Below the pieces are notes generated by a model. That model was not told the DNA's origin. It saw only the letters and a list, made by a program, of their open reading frames with translations, and did not search any database. A DNA stretch of 14,023 nt from positions 1-14,023 of the forward strand of contig CAZOOZ010000016.1 of the NCBI GenBank assembly GCA_964581565.1. The letters are read 5' to 3'. A program made the position numbers and the translations under genes. Position 1 is the stretch's first letter; every line of letters begins with the position of its first letter. Below, in pieces: positions 1-7,657 of the stretch. The DNA is from UBA1433 sp964581565. Lineage in GTDB: Bacteria; Bacillota; Clostridia; Eubacteriales; UBA1433.

Positions 1-187
1 TGTCTCAGCAATCATATCAGACACAGGAGCCAATGTTATAAAGGTCAGTCATAATCACGGAGGCGAAAATACAGACATTATAGGATGTTATCTTAAAATA
101 TCAATGGAAACAAGAGATTACTTGCACTTAAAAGAAATCAGAAAAACTCTGGCAAGAAAAGGATTTAAAGTACTGAGCACAAGATAA
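1..187 (+). CDS. Threonine ammonia-lyase-like protein, C-terminal ACT domain (5' end outside window)
   Basis: Reading in frame from base 2 gives 61 residues ending at a TAA at 185-187; the upstream part lies outside the window. The visible part looks like the C-terminal ACT domain of catabolic/TdcB-type threonine (serine) ammonia-lyases. It has a GANV turn, an HN pair, a GCYL strand, then SMET and an HLKEI helix, ending in a KGFKVL strand. In that family an N-terminal PLP domain deaminates threonine to 2-oxobutanoate, and the ACT domain gives allosteric control. The PLP domain is not visible here, so the enzyme assignment rests on the ACT domain alone; another ACT-domain protein is possible. 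A strong terminator follows 34 nt after the stop, so this is the last gene of its transcript. It is about half identical to the gene end at 13816-14023 on the other strand. Confidence 0.72.
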   Translation, partial: VSAIISDTGANVIKVSHNHGGENTDIIGCYLKISMETRDYLHLKEIRKTLARKGFKVLSTR

Positions 188-220
188 AAATAACTTACTC
201 AAAAATTAGCTTTTGAAAAG

Positions 221-252
221 AAACTGTGTCTTTATAGGGCACAGTTTTTTTA
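221..252 (+). terminator. Rho-independent terminator of the leftmost gene
   Basis: A 10-bp stem (221-230 with 238-247, one G-U pair) built on AAACTGTG/CACAGTTT encloses a 7-nt loop and runs straight into a T tract. It sits 34 nt behind the stop codon of the ACT-domain gene. Confidence 0.88.
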
Positions 253-330
253 TTGTAATAAAATCATTTGTATCAAAATAAAATTCATCTATTATGCCAT
301 TCTTATCAAAGTTAAACATTTACAATTGGA

Positions 331-359
331 TTATAAAAATTGTCGAATTATGTTATAAT
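331..359 (+). promoter_or_regulatory. Extended -10 promoter for the diguanylate cyclase gene
   Basis: A perfect TATAAT lies at 354-359, preceded by TGT at 351-353 (the TGN of an extended -10). The -35 position with a 17-nt spacer, TTATAA at 331-336, is weak, as is common for extended -10 promoters. It gives a leader of about 25 nt before the ATG at 389. Confidence 0.7.
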
Positions 360-388
360 CTTAATGTAATTATAAACGGAGGCTTTTT

Positions 389-2677
389 ATGAATATAAAA
401 GAAATGACAAAAGAACAATTAATAGTTTGTATTAATGATTTAAATAAAAAAATTGAAGAACTCAAAATTGATAATACAAATGCATACAAAGCAAATGCCG
501 CTTCACGTGTATTCGACGAACAATTTTCTATTTTTTTTAATACGGCTCCGGTTGGTTTGGTTATTTCAAATATGCAGGGCACTATTATCAATGCCAACAA
601 AACTATTTTAGATTTGCTGGGATATACATCCGATATATTTACAACAATGAATATTTCCCAGTTATATGCAAATCCGACTGAACGCAAAAAAGTATTAGAA
701 ATATTATATACTCAAAATCATGTCTTTGAATTCGAGATCATGTTAAAACATGCGGATGGCACATTGCGAACGGTGCTTATAAATGCAGATTATATTGAAT
801 CTAACAATGAAAAAATAATTCTCACCTCCGTTTTTGATATTACTCAGTTTAAAAAAATACAAGATGATTTAATGCTTGCGGAAAAAGAATATCATTCACT
901 CTTCAACAACGCACCCATAGGCATTTCCGTCGTTGATGCACAAGGCAATATTATTGCCTGCAATGAAGCAATCCAGGAATTGATGGGATATAATGAAAAA
1001 GAACTGCACAATATGAATGCATATGATTTTTACTATGATGCTACAGAGCGAAGAAGATTATTGCTTTTGACAAGAAAATCAAATATCATACGGGATTTTG
1101 AAACAAAATTCAGGCATAAAAACGGAAGCGTTATCAATGTACTGATGAATACCGATTTGATTGATTTTAAAGAGCATAAAGACGTACTTCTGACTTCGGT
1201 GCGTAGTATTACAAATTTAAAACAAATAGAAGAAGAGCTGACCAAAGAAAGAGATTTTATCAGCGCAGTATTAAATACTGCCGCTTCTTTGGTCATGGTT
1301 TTAGACAACAAGGGAAAGATTTTACGATTTAACAGAGCCTGCGAAGAAACAACAGGGTATTCGTTTGACGATATAAAGAATACACATATATGGGAAAGCT
1401 TGTCTGCAGATCCTGCTTTATCCAAAGACAGAGTAAAGCAGCTTCTTCAAAATAATCCCCCTCGTACTTATGAAGCCGTTTGGATTACAAAAGGCAGTGA
1501 TGCACGTCTTATCTCCTGGGCGATTACTACACTGAGCAATCAAGGCAAAGTGGAATATATCGTCGCTACAGGGATAGATATCACCGAACAAAGAAAAGCA
1601 GAAACAGAATTAAAAAAGGCTAACCAACAATTGCTTTCGTGGGTGAAAGACCTTGAAAAGAGAACGGAAGAAATGAATCAACTCATTGAAATGGGTGAAC
1701 ACCTGCAAAACTGCCAGACAATAAAAGAAGCCTGTACAATCAGTACGCAATACATCGAGCAGATGTTTTCATACAGTCATGGCGCCTTATATTTAATCAA
1801 TTCATCTAAAAATTTAGCTGAAGCTTTTGAAATGTGGGGGGAGCCACCGAATACGGAGAGGCTTTTCACTCCTTTAAATTGCTGGGCTGTGCGACGAGGC
1901 CGGCCTCATCTAATAGACCAAGAACATAAAGGTTTGCTTTGCGAACATATTCACCAGTTAAACGATGACGGCCAATATCTTTGTGTTCCTTTATTGACAT
2001 CGGGCGAAGTTATTGGCATCTTGCATATGAACTTTAACCCTGCGTCGGCTAAAATACAACAAGATGTGGATTTTAGGTTATTTAGCGAACAAAAAATCCA
2101 GCTGATTGTTACCATTGCCGAACGTATCGCCCTTGCCATATCAAATTTGAGACTTAAGGAAAGCCTTCGTCAGCAATCTATTCGCGATCCGCTTACCGGT
2201 TTATTTAACCGACGTTATATGGAAGAATCATTGGAACGGGAAATTTCACGAGCCAAACGGGAAAATACGTCTATCGGTGTTATTATGTTTGATATAGACC
2301 ATTTTAAACACTTTAACGACAATGCCGGTCATGATGCCGGTGATACGCTTTTGAAAGAATTAGGTCTTTATCTTCGCAGAACAACAAGAGCAGGCGATAT
2401 CGTCTCACGCTATGGAGGCGAAGAATTTGTCGCCGTACTTCCCGGAGCTTCCTTAAATGAAACTATCCGAAGAGCAGAGGAACTTCGCCTTGGCGTAAGA
2501 GGGCTAACTGCATACCATATAGGCAAACCGCTTGAAAAATGTACGATTTCTCTGGGTGTATCAGCTTTCCCGGCACACGGATCAACAATGGATATTCTTC
2601 TGAAAAATGCAGATAATGCTCTATATAAAGCTAAAGAAGAAGGCAGAGACCGCATCGTAGTTGTAGATGATTTATAA
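389..2677 (+). CDS. Multi-PAS/GAF diguanylate cyclase (GGDEF protein)
   Basis: This 762-residue protein probably makes cyclic di-GMP from two GTP in response to a signal sensed by its N-terminal domains. Domain order: short N-terminal helix; PAS 1 about 45-155 (FFNTAPVGLV); PAS 2 about 167-285 (LFNNAPIGIS); PAS 3 about 289-405 (VLNTAASLVMV...GIDITEQ); a coiled-coil linker about 405-440; a GAF domain about 440-590; and GGDEF from D600 (DPLTGLFNRR). The active-site loop is GGEEF at 676-680, and an intact inhibitory I-site RAGD lies at 667-670, exactly five residues before it. The enzyme should therefore be active and subject to product inhibition. No EAL or HD-GYP domain is present and no membrane segment is seen, so it is likely cytosolic. 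The start is set by GGAGG at 378-382, 6 nt upstream of the ATG. It appears monocistronic, between its own promoter and a terminator. The ligands of the PAS and GAF domains cannot be told. Confidence 0.93.
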   Translation: MNIKEMTKEQLIVCINDLNKKIEELKIDNTNAYKANAASRVFDEQFSIFFNTAPVGLVISNMQGTIINANKTILDLLGYTSDIFTTMNISQLYANPTERKKVLEILYTQNHVFEFEIMLKHADGTLRTVLINADYIESNNEKIILTSVFDITQFKKIQDDLMLAEKEYHSLFNNAPIGISVVDAQGNIIACNEAIQELMGYNEKELHNMNAYDFYYDATERRRLLLLTRKSNIIRDFETKFRHKNGSVINVLMNTDLIDFKEHKDVLLTSVRSITNLKQIEEELTKERDFISAVLNTAASLVMVLDNKGKILRFNRACEETTGYSFDDIKNTHIWESLSADPALSKDRVKQLLQNNPPRTYEAVWITKGSDARLISWAITTLSNQGKVEYIVATGIDITEQRKAETELKKANQQLLSWVKDLEKRTEEMNQLIEMGEHLQNCQTIKEACTISTQYIEQMFSYSHGALYLINSSKNLAEAFEMWGEPPNTERLFTPLNCWAVRRGRPHLIDQEHKGLLCEHIHQLNDDGQYLCVPLLTSGEVIGILHMNFNPASAKIQQDVDFRLFSEQKIQLIVTIAERIALAISNLRLKESLRQQSIRDPLTGLFNRRYMEESLEREISRAKRENTSIGVIMFDIDHFKHFNDNAGHDAGDTLLKELGLYLRRTTRAGDIVSRYGGEEFVAVLPGASLNETIRRAEELRLGVRGLTAYHIGKPLEKCTISLGVSAFPAHGSTMDILLKNADNALYKAKEEGRDRIVVVDDL

Positions 2678-2709
2678 GTTATCTATTATAAAGATGACCA
2701 ACTAAAATA

Positions 2710-2749
2710 AAAAGCTAAAAGTATTATTATAGTAATATTTTTAGCTTTT
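2710..2749. terminator. Bidirectional terminator between convergent genes
   Basis: A near-perfect 17-bp hairpin (2710-2726 with 2733-2749, one G-U pair, 6-nt loop) lies in the 109-nt gap between the diguanylate cyclase (+) and the GNAT gene (-). Its arms are AAAAGCTAAAA and TTTTAGCTTTT, so either strand ends in a T-rich arm. It is AT-rich and lacks a long T tract after the stem, so efficiency is uncertain. Confidence 0.7.
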
Positions 2750-2786
2750 CTATTAAATGATATACTAGCTTTTTATATTAATTCTA

Positions 2787-3110
2787 TCAATGTTTTGCAT
2801 CAATCTTGCATGCCATTGACTGATCATCAATCGTATCAGAAATGATATCTGCAAATTCATCTCTATGCTTTTTGAACCACGTATTTGCGTATGAGCATGA
2901 GGCGGATGCCACAATACCTTTTTCTCTCAGATATTTTGCGACTTCCTGCATAATTTTATCGGCAACTCCCTGTCCTCGCAGTATCGGGTTCACATACACA
3001 TGATCCACGTCTAATTGCTTATCCGATTGCAGTACAAATGTTGCTTCCGCAAGTAATTCGCCTTTTTCATTAACGGCATATATACGACTGTCTTCATATT
3101 TCCAATCCAT
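2787..3110 (-). CDS. Small GNAT-family N-acetyltransferase (YjdJ/COG2388-like)
   Basis: This is a 107-residue protein of the minimal GCN5-related acetyltransferase type (Acetyltransf_CG, the YjdJ-like family of about 90-110 residues). The order of elements fits: an N-terminal strand reading its own context (IYAVNEKGELLAEATF), a central strand LDVDHVYVNP, the acetyl-CoA pyrophosphate loop RGQGVADKI, and a following helix and strand with CSYANTWFKKH, typical of this small family. The substrate is unknown. I place the start at the ATG at 3108-3110 because AAAGGAG at 3117-3123 lies 6 nt upstream. An in-frame ATG at 3132-3134 has no RBS and would add eight residues unlike the family. An extended -10 promoter lies just upstream, so the gene can be transcribed independently of the AIM24 gene behind it. 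Confidence 0.85.
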   Translation of the reverse strand: MDWKYEDSRIYAVNEKGELLAEATFVLQSDKQLDVDHVYVNPILRGQGVADKIMQEVAKYLREKGIVASASCSYANTWFKKHRDEFADIISDTIDDQSMACKIDAKH

Positions 3111-3116
3111 ACTATT

Positions 3117-3123
3117 CTCCTTT
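3117..3123 (-). promoter_or_regulatory. RBS that decides the GNAT start
   Basis: AAAGGAG on the minus strand lies 6 nt before the ATG at 3108-3110. It falls inside the longer ORF reading, so the upstream ATG at 3132-3134 is unlikely to be used. Confidence 0.8.
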
Positions 3124-3156
3124 AAATAAATCATGTTATTAATTGCTTTAAAATAT

Positions 3157-3165
3157 ATTATAGCA
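3157..3165 (-). promoter_or_regulatory. Extended -10 promoter for the GNAT gene
   Basis: On the minus strand TGC precedes a perfect TATAAT (3157-3162, TGC at 3163-3165). No good -35 is seen at 17-18 nt, as for extended -10 promoters. The predicted leader to the ATG at 3110 is about 40 nt. Confidence 0.6.
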
Positions 3166-3261
3166 TAAATTTACTCATATAATCATATATCCTTTTAATG
3201 CTTTATTCATGGCTCTTTTCTTACGACCTCTATGTATGATTCTTCTATTGAAACAAACCTC

Positions 3262-3777
3262 CTAACCGCCCGTTATTTCCTCTAACGGATTAATGCTTCC
3301 TCTGTTTTCACCTGTGCGGTCATAGCTGCCCTGATTGATTCTGTTGACCAGCCTGCTCAGCGGCAGAGACTGTATCCACACATACCCCAGTCCTGTAAGG
3401 GTTGCAAGAAAAAGACCTTCTCCGTCAAAAAATCCGCTCTTAATATCGGATGCTAAAGCCACATCATAATTGACCGTCTGACTGATTGCCACCAGACAAC
3501 CTGTATCAAGTTTTAACATCTCTCCCTGTGCTAGTTCTTTTTTAATAATCGTTCCGCCCGCATGCAGAAACACAAGTCCGTCCCCAGTTAGCTTTTGCAT
3601 GATAACCCCTTCTCCGCCAAAAATCCCCGCTCCCAATTTTCTTTGGAGATAAATATCAATATTTACGCCTTTTGCCGCGCATAAAAATGCATCTTTTTGA
3701 CAGATCAATATGCCATTGAATTCGCTTAATTCTACAGGAATAATTTTACCGGGATAAGGTGCCGCAAACACCCACAC
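3262..3777 (-). CDS. AIM24/TIGR00266 family protein, truncated at the N-terminus (likely pseudogene or frameshifted)
   Basis: The 171 readable residues match the central and C-terminal parts of the AIM24/TIGR00266 (DUF124) family, a beta-rich protein of poorly known function. Recognisable pieces are FAAPYPGKIIPVEL, ICQKDAFLCAAKGV, KLGAGIFGGEGVIMQKL, VFLHAGGTI, LDTGCLVAI and GEGLFLATLTG. Family members are usually about 220-260 residues, so roughly 80 N-terminal residues, including the first sheet, are missing. The first usable start is a GTG at 3775-3777 with no Shine-Dalgarno; the frame stays open upstream only to a TGA at 3811-3813. A 39-codon ORF with a strong RBS and promoter overlaps this open stretch in another frame. 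I infer a deletion or frameshift that cut the 5' part of the gene. It could still be expressed if the two frames are joined or if GTG is used weakly. Confidence 0.7.
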   Translation of the reverse strand: MWVFAAPYPGKIIPVELSEFNGILICQKDAFLCAAKGVNIDIYLQRKLGAGIFGGEGVIMQKLTGDGLVFLHAGGTIIKKELAQGEMLKLDTGCLVAISQTVNYDVALASDIKSGFFDGEGLFLATLTGLGYVWIQSLPLSRLVNRINQGSYDRTGENRGSINPLEEITGG

Positions 3778-3782
3778 ATGCT

Positions 3783-3902
3783 TTATTGCGTCCTGTATTC
3801 TGAAAAACGGTCATAAACAGACTTTTTTGCCACCTCGGCAGCTTCGTTTGTTTTCTTCACAGCATTTTCCCCTAAATATGAAACTTTATCTAAAAAAGCC
3901 AT
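3783..3902 (-). CDS. 39-residue leader ORF in front of the truncated AIM24 gene
   Basis: This short ORF starts at the ATG at 3900-3902 behind AGGAGG at 3910-3915 (7-nt spacing) and a near-consensus promoter, so it is very likely translated. The product is a charged, probably helical peptide (begins MAFLDKVSYLGENAVKKTNE, ends YDRFSEYRTQ). Its start resembles the N-terminal amphipathic helix of short Firmicutes zinc-ribbon proteins that often follow the pattern M-x-F-L/F-x-K-V; no zinc-binding cysteines are present here. I infer it is the surviving 5' end of a longer gene fused by deletion, or the 5' end of the AIM24 locus itself now out of frame. A one-base insertion in the T5 run at 3803-3807 would join it to the AIM24 frame. 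The function of the peptide alone is unknown. Confidence 0.6.
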   Translation of the reverse strand: MAFLDKVSYLGENAVKKTNEAAEVAKKSVYDRFSEYRTQ

Positions 3903-3909
3903 ACCACTA

Positions 3910-3915
3910 CCTCCT
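3910..3915 (-). promoter_or_regulatory. Consensus RBS of the 39-codon ORF
   Basis: AGGAGG on the minus strand lies 7 nt before the ATG at 3902. It is the only good ribosome site for the AIM24 locus, which supports the view that the locus originally began here. Confidence 0.8.
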
Positions 3916-3967
3916 TTTAATTTCTAAATCATTTATGCATTACTTATTTTTGCATCGTATTTTAAAA

Positions 3968-3997
3968 ATTATATCGCTGATAATAAAACCTTCTCAA
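3968..3997 (-). promoter_or_regulatory. Sigma-A-type promoter for the 39-codon ORF/AIM24 locus
   Basis: On the minus strand TTGAGA (3992-3997, five of six to TTGACA) and a perfect TATAAT (3968-3973) are separated by 18 nt. Transcription would begin near 3961, about 58 nt before the ATG at 3902. No terminator is visible between ppk and this promoter, so some read-through from the polyP operon is possible. Confidence 0.75.
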
Positions 3998-4015
3998 TAA
4001 AATATATTTCAATTT

Positions 4016-6094
4016 TTAGTATGAATATGAATGTTTTTCTATAGTGTTCATACCACAGACAATTTTTTGATAAGTGGCTTCCTGGCTTGCTATATGATCT
4101 TTATCTTTGATGCTTACTTTGTGATAGCTGCCGTTTGTGTATAGCTTTTTAGCTTTTTCGGTATCAGTTAGTAGAATGTTTAAAAATTCTTTTATTTCGT
4201 CTTTAATTGAGATGCTATCGACAGGAAAAAGTGTTTCAATCCTTCGGTCTAAATTTCTGCTCATCATATCTGCACTTGAAAGATAAATATCTTCATGCCC
4301 GTCATTATAAAAATAATACATTCTGCTGTGTTCCAGAAATCTCCCTACAATACTAAATACTGTAATATTATCGCTTCTGCCCAGCACTCCCGGACGAAGG
4401 CAGCAAATTCCCCGTATGATTAATTTTATTTCAACCCCTGCACTTGATGCATCGCACAACGCATCAATTATGCCTTTATCCACCAAAGAATTCATCTTGG
4501 CTATAATAACTGCTCTCTTGCCTTTTTCTTTATTTTTCTTTTCACGTTGGATTAGGAAATACATTTTTTTTCTAAGTTCATAAGGAGCAATATTGAGCCG
4601 ATGCATTTTTTTAGGTTGTGAGAGACCTGAAAGCATATTAAAAAGATTTGAAGCATCCATGCCATAATAAGGATTTGATGTTATCAGTGAAATATCCGTA
4701 TATAAACGGGCTGTTACATCATTGTAATTGCCAGTGCCTAGATGTATATAACGCCTTATACCATCCTCTTCGCGCCTAACTATAAGCAGCACTTTGCAAT
4801 GAGTTTTTATATTCGCAAATCCATAGATGACATGGCACCCAGCTGTTTCAAGGTTTTTGGCCCAATTAATATTATTTTGTTCATCAAAACGAGCCTTTAT
4901 TTCCAGCATCACAGTCACTTGCTTCCCATTTTCTGCCGCATTTGCAAGTGCTTGTACAATTGGGGATTGATCACTGACACGATACAATGTTTGTTTTATT
5001 GCCAGTACTTTAGGATCTGTGGATGCTTGTTTAATCAATTCTATAATCGGGGCAAAAGAATGATAAGGATGATACAAAAGAATATCGCTATTTCTTATTG
5101 CTTCAAAATAATCTTCTCTGTTTAAAAATGCTTTATGTGTTACGGGTTCTATAGGGCTAAATCTCAGATGACGATATTCTATAAGAGAAGTAATTTTTTT
5201 AAGATAATTTAAATCAATCGGACCATTTATAAAATATAGTTCATGATGCTTTACTTCCAGTTCTTTCATCAGGTTCTCTAAAATCAGCTTATTTGCATTT
5301 TTTTCAATCTCAAGGCGAATCACCGCACCTCTTCTACGCTGACGCAAAGATTCTTCTATAGCAATTAGAAGATCTTCCGCGCCTTCTTCGTCTACATTTA
5401 AATCAGCATTTCTTGTAACTCTGTAACAACTTTTTGCATAAACATGATATCCATTAAAAATTTTTATGAGTTTATTTTTAATAATATCTTCAAGAAGAAT
5501 AAATTCTCTTTCTTTATTGATAATGCCTGGTAATTCTATCAATCTATTCAATACAGACGGAACCTGAACGGTAGCAAAATAAATCTCCTTACTTTTGCTT
5601 TTGTCACTAACAAGCAAAGCAATATTTAAACTCTTGTTAAATACTAAAGGAAAAGGCCTTCCCTTGTCTACAACCATAGGCGTCAAAACCGGATAGATTT
5701 CCCCGTCAAAATAGTCATCTAAATATTCTTTTTGTTTTTGATTCAACTCATTATATTTTAATATCTTTATTTTCTCTTTTTCCAAATCCTGTATTAATTT
5801 ATTATTATGGATTTGGTATAATTCGCGCATCATACGGTGAGCACGCTTTGATATCTTATCAATTAATTCCCTGGGCTCTAGGCCTGATGGGTCCTTTATA
5901 TTTAACCCGGCATCAATTTGGTCTTGCACGGAAGCGACTCTTACCATAAAAAATTCATCTAGATTCGAACAGACAATAGCAGCAAAATTCAATTTTTCGA
6001 AAAGTGGATTTTTTTCGTAAATTACTTCTCTTAAAACTCTATGGTTAAATTCGAGCCAGCTTAATTCTCTGTTTATATAAAAATTATCAATCAA
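4016..6094 (-). CDS. ppk: Polyphosphate kinase (PPK1)
   Basis: PPK1 reversibly transfers the gamma-phosphate of ATP onto a growing polyphosphate chain through a phospho-histidine. At 692 residues it matches the family (E. coli 688). The N-terminal domain begins INRELSWLEFNHRVL and contains SNLDEFFMVRVAS. The catalytic core carries R372 (LYRVSDQSP) and R402 (KARFDEQ), at the positions of E. coli R375 and R405. H451 in YIHLGTGNYND corresponds to the phosphorylated H435, and H589 in FLEHSRMYYF to H592. All catalytic residues I could check are present, so it should be active. The start is TTG at 6092-6094, supported by AAGGAG at 6102-6107. It is the last gene of a four-gene operon, 18 nt behind the degenerate Ppx-like gene; no clear terminator follows its stop. 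Confidence 0.97.
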   Translation of the reverse strand: MIDNFYINRELSWLEFNHRVLREVIYEKNPLFEKLNFAAIVCSNLDEFFMVRVASVQDQIDAGLNIKDPSGLEPRELIDKISKRAHRMMRELYQIHNNKLIQDLEKEKIKILKYNELNQKQKEYLDDYFDGEIYPVLTPMVVDKGRPFPLVFNKSLNIALLVSDKSKSKEIYFATVQVPSVLNRLIELPGIINKEREFILLEDIIKNKLIKIFNGYHVYAKSCYRVTRNADLNVDEEGAEDLLIAIEESLRQRRRGAVIRLEIEKNANKLILENLMKELEVKHHELYFINGPIDLNYLKKITSLIEYRHLRFSPIEPVTHKAFLNREDYFEAIRNSDILLYHPYHSFAPIIELIKQASTDPKVLAIKQTLYRVSDQSPIVQALANAAENGKQVTVMLEIKARFDEQNNINWAKNLETAGCHVIYGFANIKTHCKVLLIVRREEDGIRRYIHLGTGNYNDVTARLYTDISLITSNPYYGMDASNLFNMLSGLSQPKKMHRLNIAPYELRKKMYFLIQREKKNKEKGKRAVIIAKMNSLVDKGIIDALCDASSAGVEIKLIIRGICCLRPGVLGRSDNITVFSIVGRFLEHSRMYYFYNDGHEDIYLSSADMMSRNLDRRIETLFPVDSISIKDEIKEFLNILLTDTEKAKKLYTNGSYHKVSIKDKDHIASQEATYQKIVCGMNTIEKHSYSY

Positions 6095-6101
6095 AATCCG
6101 T

Positions 6102-6107
6102 CTCCTT
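6102..6107 (-). promoter_or_regulatory. RBS supporting the TTG start of ppk
   Basis: AAGGAG on the minus strand lies 7 nt before TTG at 6092-6094, within the 18-nt gap to the upstream gene. The first residues from this TTG align with the usual PPK1 N-terminus, and no in-frame ATG is nearby. Confidence 0.8.
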
Positions 6108-6112
6108 GCTTC

Positions 6113-7657
6113 TTATTTTTTTATCATTGGCCGCAGTCCCATTACTTCTTCAAAAAAATCGGCTCTTTGTGCAAACATCCATTCTTCCAGAACTGTATTA
6201 TAATTTGTATTTAAATCAAAATACAGCTCCCCTTTTTTGTGGATAATTTCTATATTTTTAATTTTTCCTTCATGTGAACTGTCGAGACTATTGGCAAGCT
6301 TTAAAATAGCCGATAACTTTGATACAATTACTTTTTCTTCATGCGTCAGATTTTGATAGGAGGAATGATAAACCTGCGGTACCTCTGTCTCATGATATCT
6401 GACGATACTTGCGATGATTTCCAACTCTTTATTGGAAAATCCCATAATATTCTGTTTTTGAATAAGCCAAGAGGCAATAATATTATAATTATTAAAATTG
6501 ACATAGTATCCAATCGGGTGCAATATTGCTGCAATCTGCAAGTACAATCGATATTTTCGGTTTAGTTTATGTATTTTAGCGGTTTTATCAAAAATCAGAA
6601 GCGCTAGTTTTGCTACATTAGAGGAATGATGCCTGTCGATCCCGTATTTTTTGCCTATATACCACACCGAGCTAATGATGTCTTCATCAAAATTTCTTTG
6701 TCTTAAAAGGTCAAATCGCCAGTCTGCAATATCAAGTATCATACCGCGATGCAATTCCAGCATCGGAATATATATTTTTTCTATATGCGTCATTTTTAAG
6801 AACAAATTCAAAATGATAACAGAGGGCAGCAATGTTTCCACCTGCTTTTCGGATAAATGATAGATAGTACTGATCTCTTCGCTTTTCATCAAGCGTATTT
6901 TTTCATATAATTTTGTAACATCAGCCTTTCTGATATAATTATTTTTATTATTAAATAATGTAAATATTGCATTTAGCTCGGTCCCAAGTCCAACAAAATA
7001 TTTAATATTCGCTTTGCTGATGATCGATTTTACCGGGGAAAGCTTACTGTATATAAATTCTTCCATTACACGAGAGAATTCAATTGTCTTGTTTTGAAGA
7101 TCTGAAAGGCTTTCATGGAGTCTGAGAGCGCCTATATTGATATATTCTGTCATTGTCAGGCTACCCTGCCGATAGATAGAAAATTCCAGACCTCCTGATG
7201 CAATATTCGCCACAAGAACAGATTCGTCTGCATCATCCAATCCTAAATTGGGATACTCATATCTTAAAGCTTTGTACATATAGTATCTTTCTTGCGCGCT
7301 GTTGATAACCTCAATAGTAATATCCGTATTTATTCGGACGCGTTCTAATACATATTCCTGATTTTCAGCTTCGCGGAAAGCACTTGTGGCAATAGCCTTA
7401 TAATGTTTTACCTGATATTCGATCAATAATCTTTTGAATCCTTTGATTGTTTGTACCGTATCTTTTATTGCTTGCGTGTTAATTCTCCCGTATGTAAACA
7501 CATCGCTGCCAATTGACGTTGGTTTACTCACTTCATCTAAAATTAAAATGCTGCCATCTGCATTCATTTGTGCTATGCTCATTTTTAGATGATTTGTGCC
7601 TACATCTATAGCTGCTGCGATATCAAATGAATTTTTTTTCAATGCTATGGCTCCCAT
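6113..7657 (-). CDS. Ppx/GppA-family paralogue with degenerate active sites (possible pseudoenzyme)
   Basis: This 514-residue protein has the fold signature of exopolyphosphatase/guanosine pentaphosphatase: an actin-like phosphatase half (about 11-310) and a C-terminal HD-like half (about 330-510). Key residues differ from its neighbour. The first phosphate loop reads DVGTNH (18-23) instead of DIGSNS. The second, normally DIGGGSTE with the catalytic Asp (E. coli D143), reads NIASGGLE (151-158), so Asp is Asn and the glycine-rich loop is altered. The base region SGxEE reads NSAQE, keeping one Glu (E123). The HD-like domain has HP (380-381) where the neighbour has HD, and YNII (391-394) where the neighbour has HHKH. 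I infer weak or absent phosphohydrolase activity and a regulatory or heteromeric role. The ORF is intact and translationally coupled: its ATG lies 35 nt inside the upstream ppx. A TTG at codon 6 behind GGGAG is an alternative start. Confidence 0.85.
   Translation of the reverse strand: MGAIALKKNSFDIAAAIDVGTNHLKMSIAQMNADGSILILDEVSKPTSIGSDVFTYGRINTQAIKDTVQTIKGFKRLLIEYQVKHYKAIATSAFREAENQEYVLERVRINTDITIEVINSAQERYYMYKALRYEYPNLGLDDADESVLVANIASGGLEFSIYRQGSLTMTEYINIGALRLHESLSDLQNKTIEFSRVMEEFIYSKLSPVKSIISKANIKYFVGLGTELNAIFTLFNNKNNYIRKADVTKLYEKIRLMKSEEISTIYHLSEKQVETLLPSVIILNLFLKMTHIEKIYIPMLELHRGMILDIADWRFDLLRQRNFDEDIISSVWYIGKKYGIDRHHSSNVAKLALLIFDKTAKIHKLNRKYRLYLQIAAILHPIGYYVNFNNYNIIASWLIQKQNIMGFSNKELEIIASIVRYHETEVPQVYHSSYQNLTHEEKVIVSKLSAILKLANSLDSSHEGKIKNIEIIHKKGELYFDLNTNYNTVLEEWMFAQRADFFEEVMGLRPMIKK

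Noticed and set aside
1033..1425. Long open frame on the minus strand inside the diguanylate cyclase gene (also 370-687, 1951-2139 and 2410-2655)
   Set aside because: All lie fully or almost fully antisense to the conserved PAS, GAF and GGDEF coding sequence, lack RBS sites and resemble no family.
3783..3813. Programmed -1 frameshift joining the 39-codon ORF to the AIM24 frame
   Set aside because: The zero-frame reading CGT TTT TCA does not form a standard X-XXY-YYZ slippery heptamer, and I see no clear downstream stem-loop. Mutation or deletion is the simpler reading.
4742..5125. Plus-strand open frame of 127 codons inside ppk
   Set aside because: It is antisense to the conserved PPK1 core that includes H451 and R402, and it has no RBS or recognisable protein features.
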